Below are positions 61,463 to 64,000 of a DNA stretch of 64,000 nt, piece by piece. The translations under genes were made by a program, and so were the position numbers. The DNA is from Thermococcaceae archaeon. GTDB lineage: Archaea > Methanobacteriota_B > Thermococci > Thermococcales > Thermococcaceae. Under the pieces are notes generated by a model. That model saw only the letters and a program-made list of their open reading frames with translations. It was not told the DNA's origin and did no database searches. The stretch spans positions 62,001 through 126,000 of the forward strand of contig JASGLT010000001.1 of assembly GCA_030156945.1 (NCBI GenBank), written 5' to 3'. Position 1 is the stretch's first letter. Each line of letters starts with the position of its first letter.

Positions 61463-61786
61463 TCATGACTCTCCAGTTTTTCCATGCTTAAGACGTTGTT
61501 CCAGCTCTTCTTCTGTAAGATACTCAATTTCCTTTGAATCACCAATGATGTAGGGTTCTCGTGGAACTTTCTTACATCGCTCATAATGTTTCATATCGCA
61601 AAGTACCCAGAGTACGAACAGCGGCCAAGTGGGCAAGATTGCAATTAAGATACTCCACGGAATAGATCCAATTACGTAAACAGCCAATAGAAAGATAAAG
61701 ACAAAAGGGACGACAAACTCTGCAAAACGTTTACTCATACTCGCCTCTTGCAATCTAGTTGTTAAGTATAATTCAACATCATTCAT
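61463..61786 (-). CDS. Small two-span membrane protein, EPYIIG family
   Basis: A 107-residue protein with two hydrophobic segments (FVVPFVFIFLLAVYVIG and ILIAILPTWPLFVLWVL) and the tail REPYIIGDSKEIEYLTEEEL. ATG 61786 follows AAGGTGAGG and overlaps the upstream gene by 8 nt. The tail motif is shared with 61039 and 41885. Confidence 0.68.
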   Translation of the reverse strand: MNDVELYLTTRLQEASMSKRFAEFVVPFVFIFLLAVYVIGSIPWSILIAILPTWPLFVLWVLCDMKHYERCKKVPREPYIIGDSKEIEYLTEEELEQRLKHGKTGES

Positions 61787-62297
61787 TTTCCTCACCTTGG
61801 TTTTTGAATTCTAGGGTGAAGTCTAGTATGTGTAGTCCTAGTAGTGCTAGAGCTTGAAGCCCATAAATTGTGCGATAGTAGAGGACGAGAGTGAGGGGGA
61901 GGATAATCATTAAGAGCACGGGTCTCTTAAGATCCTCCTTCAGCTTAAAATCATAAGCTAAATCACTAATAAACCTCAACACCCTATCCATGTAAAACAA
62001 AGGCAAAAACATCCACAAAAACCACAAAAGTGCAAAAGACTTTCCCAAAACTAAGATCAACGCGGCTATTGCGAGCCATATTGGGAAGAATAGTTTTGCC
62101 TCGAACTTGAACTTCTCTTTTTCAATCTCTTTATTAAACCACGCGCTCATAAGAGTGAATACTACAGAATAATACAAGTTAAGATGAACTATAGGGTATG
62201 CATTCGAAGAATAATTATCCCCCGTAATGAACACTAAAATAAGAGAAACAAGACCAGCCAGAGTCATGGCAATTCGAAGTACTTCTCTAACCTGCAT
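61779..62297 (-). CDS. Polytopic membrane protein of unknown function
   Basis: A 172-residue protein with five or six spans (for example LAGLVSLILVFITG, LFFPIWLAIAALILVLGKSF, VLLMIILPLTLVLYY). No family recognised. GGAGGGTAG precedes the ATG; 4 nt after the upstream stop. Middle gene of the unknown operon. Confidence 0.65.
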   Translation of the reverse strand: MQVREVLRIAMTLAGLVSLILVFITGDNYSSNAYPIVHLNLYYSVVFTLMSAWFNKEIEKEKFKFEAKLFFPIWLAIAALILVLGKSFALLWFLWMFLPLFYMDRVLRFISDLAYDFKLKEDLKRPVLLMIILPLTLVLYYRTIYGLQALALLGLHILDFTLEFKNQGEENE

Positions 62298-62301
62298 GGC
62301 A

Positions 62302-63204
62302 CTACCCTCCTACGACATCATTATTGTCAAATCCTGAGTCTGGATCTGGAGCAAAAAGCCAGTCGTAGATGTCCACTCCTATCAATAAGACAGTAAACGC
62401 TATGCCCCCAAATTTTGCTACTTTACTCCCAGCCTTTAACATGAGTAACCCTGCTGCCACATATTTCTCTGCCTCAATGTCGTTTTTAATATAACTAACG
62501 AAAGCTTTAGCCTCTTCCACGACTCCTTTATCTTTAACCACAAGATCCTCACTTATCACGTCATCTTCAAAGACGAACTTAATTTTATATATGTAACCCC
62601 CAAGTTGCTCCTTATATGAGGCATCTAATGGATCCAACGGATCCTTTCCAAAGTACCAGTTGGCGAAATCGTCATAAAGTATAATCCTCACTTGGATTGT
62701 GTCTGAGGGAGTTAAAGTATAACTTTTGCTATCCATGATAACACTTTTCACGCTGGATGTTCCTTCTTCCCAAACCTTCTTTCCACCGAACCATATCTGA
62801 CGAAGTTCAAGGGAATTAACAGAAATTTGAGGATTCCACGAAGCAACACACGTAATGGGCTCCCCGGGATACACCTCTTTTGTGCAGTCTAAATTCGGAG
62901 AAACAATCTTTCCAACAACTTCCACAGTCACTTCCGCCCAGTGTTCTTCTCCTGCACCGTTCGGTTCACCATCATAATTGTCGAGGAAGAGTTTGAACGT
63001 GTGGTTGCCAACACCCTGGATAGTGTAACTGAAACTAACGTTCCTCCCGCCATTCGCTGGAACTCTACCCTCAAAACCATCAAAATTCCGAACCTGTGAG
63101 GTTGAGTATACCATCACATCTCCCTCAAAAACCGAGTTGAGAGAACTGAGGGCAACACTCTTATTCGGACTGTCAGCAGGGGATATCCGATGATACATCC
63201 ACAA
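62302..63204 (-). CDS. Extracellular beta-domain protein with C-terminal span
   Basis: About 300 residues: two Ig/CARDB-like beta regions (VPANGGRNVSFSYTIQG; CTKEVYPGEPITCVASWNP with a Cys pair), then a helical stretch (VVEEAKAFVSYIKNDIEAEKY) and a C-terminal span (IAFTVLLIGVDIYDWLF). No N-terminal signal is evident, and the start is uncertain: TTG 63204 has GGGGTGAGG well placed, ATG 63198 and an upstream GTG 63237 are alternatives. It overlaps the upstream gene. Confidence 0.55.
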   Translation of the reverse strand: MWMYHRISPADSPNKSVALSSLNSVFEGDVMVYSTSQVRNFDGFEGRVPANGGRNVSFSYTIQGVGNHTFKLFLDNYDGEPNGAGEEHWAEVTVEVVGKIVSPNLDCTKEVYPGEPITCVASWNPQISVNSLELRQIWFGGKKVWEEGTSSVKSVIMDSKSYTLTPSDTIQVRIILYDDFANWYFGKDPLDPLDASYKEQLGGYIYKIKFVFEDDVISEDLVVKDKGVVEEAKAFVSYIKNDIEAEKYVAAGLLMLKAGSKVAKFGGIAFTVLLIGVDIYDWLFAPDPDSGFDNNDVVGG

Positions 63205-63565
63205 TATCCTCACCCCTCTCATCTCCCCCAGAGACACCGCCCCTTGCCCACTTCATATAATAACTCCTGAGAAGGTAAGCATAAACCCCAGCCCAGATGA
63301 TATTGTCCAAATAAGTCCTGAGACCGGGATTCATGCTGTCGACAACAAGGCCCAAATACATGATGATAAACGCTGAAGCCACCACTGGGGCAGGCATCTG
63401 TCTGGTTTTAAACACCCACCACACAGTAAAACTCCAAAGCAAAAGCAGAGAAATCTGAAGAACAAAAGAAAAATCAAAGTACCAATAGTAGATATTAACG
63501 AAACTCTCCCATGATAATAACAAAAGGGGGAGCAAGAGGAGCACTTTAAATGTGAAGCTACCCAT
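63173..63565 (-). CDS. Four-span membrane protein of unknown function
   Basis: A 130-residue protein with an N-terminal hydrophobic segment and three more spans (VLQISLLLLWSFTVWWVF, VVASAFIIMYLGLVV, IIWAGVYAYLLRSYY), ending in an acidic tail. GGGGTGATG precedes the ATG, within 10 nt of the upstream stop. No family recognised. Confidence 0.62.
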   Translation of the reverse strand: MGSFTFKVLLLLPLLLLSWESFVNIYYWYFDFSFVLQISLLLLWSFTVWWVFKTRQMPAPVVASAFIIMYLGLVVDSMNPGLRTYLDNIIWAGVYAYLLRSYYMKWARGGVSGGDERGEDIVDVSSDIPC

Positions 63566-63571
63566 TAGGCA

Positions 63572-64000
63572 TCACCCCCAGAAGCTCTTTACGAATTCCC
63601 ACAGCTTGTCTCCTGACTTAGATATCAATATTATTGTCACTATGATTTTTATTACGTTTTTGCCAAAGTTTTTCAGCCTTTGAACTCTCATGTCATGGTC
63701 GTATTTCTCCTGAGCACTTCCAGTGTAGAATAACGTTGTAGACGCTTTTAGAGCTTTATTGTTAAAGATAACGCCGTCGTTCTCATCAAAAACATCAAAC
63801 CTGAGAATGATGCTGTATTCTGTATCCCAATAAGCAATCTGATATATTGTGTACGTATTGATATTGCCCCGGACTGTCGAGGACAATAAGTCATGATTGT
63901 CGGAGAGGCCAAAATGGGAAGCAAACCCATCATCCACCTTGCCGAGGTTTATCGGAATTTCCCGGGACGAGTGTGGGGGCACTTCTTTAAATGTGCTTAG
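63572..64000 (-). CDS. Membrane-anchored protein, N-terminus beyond window
   Basis: The frame is open to the right edge of the window, so the start is outside. The visible 142 residues show a beta-rich part (NTYTIYQIAYWDTEYSIILR FDVF region) and a C-terminal span (VIKIIVTIILISKSGDKLWEF). The layout, beta domain then C-terminal span, resembles the product of 62302-63204. Function unknown. Confidence 0.6.
   Translation of the reverse strand, partial: LSTFKEVPPHSSREIPINLGKVDDGFASHFGLSDNHDLLSSTVRGNINTYTIYQIAYWDTEYSIILRFDVFDENDGVIFNNKALKASTTLFYTGSAQEKYDHDMRVQRLKNFGKNVIKIIVTIILISKSGDKLWEFVKSFWG

Noticed and set aside
62302-63565. The two overlapping genes as one frameshifted protein
   Set aside because: The upstream product ends naturally in an acidic tail and each gene has its own ribosome site; the ~30-nt overlap is compatible with coupling.

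Overview
The window reads as a chromosome segment of a hyperthermophilic archaeon of the order Thermococcales, most likely Thermococcus. The main reasons are a complete 14-gene Mbh membrane hydrogenase operon, a four-gene soluble Hyh hydrogenase, a CGP-CTERM surface protein, archaeal ribosome sites (GGAGGTG/GGTGAT) and TATA boxes about 25 nt before many starts, and a LipS1-type lipoyl synthase. I saw no tRNA, rRNA or CRISPR array.

Layout. 1-100: start of a lipoate-protein ligase, cut by the window edge. 101-873: no protein gene; it holds a C/D box guide sRNA and an array of palindromes. 874-9640: signal peptidase, DUF531, a helical-repeat protein, dipeptidase, RAD55/KaiC-like ATPase, methyltransferase, S9 peptidase, RIO/Bud32-like kinase and a stand-alone RAM domain. 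9707-14974: two pairs of transport permeases without their ATPases. 15028-24757: lipoproteins, phosphate transporter with its DUF47 partner, a second signal peptidase next to a small secreted protein, tRNA methylthiotransferase, TRAM protein, hydrogenase maturation protease and a toxin-antitoxin relic.

24812-37548 is the energy core. hyhBGSL (minus) and mbhA-N (plus) diverge from one control region with two perfect SurR-type sites. A 177-bp insert flanked by a 9-bp direct repeat sits exactly between the antiporter-like half (mbhA-I) and the hydrogenase half (mbhJ-N).

37557-60842 is mostly housekeeping: two ferritin-like proteins, THUMP protein, ATPase, thioredoxin reductase, ornithine-type aminotransferase, ECF S component, deoC, enolase, PadR regulator with an RND exporter, a PIN toxin system with a broken toxin, LipS1 preceded by the stub of a paralogue, regulators, ITP pyrophosphatase, and moaE/E1-like/moaD for pterin-cofactor sulfur transfer. 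60843-64000 is an AT-richer run of unknown small membrane and secreted proteins, some decayed, all on the minus strand.

The most interesting items are the mbh insertion, the palindrome mosaic with its LipS1-like stub, the uncharacterised membrane operon with its EPYIIG family, the hairpin at the predicted 5' end of the TRAM mRNA, the symmetric leaderless divergent promoter at 1891-1900, and several single-base frameshifts in otherwise well-preserved genes.
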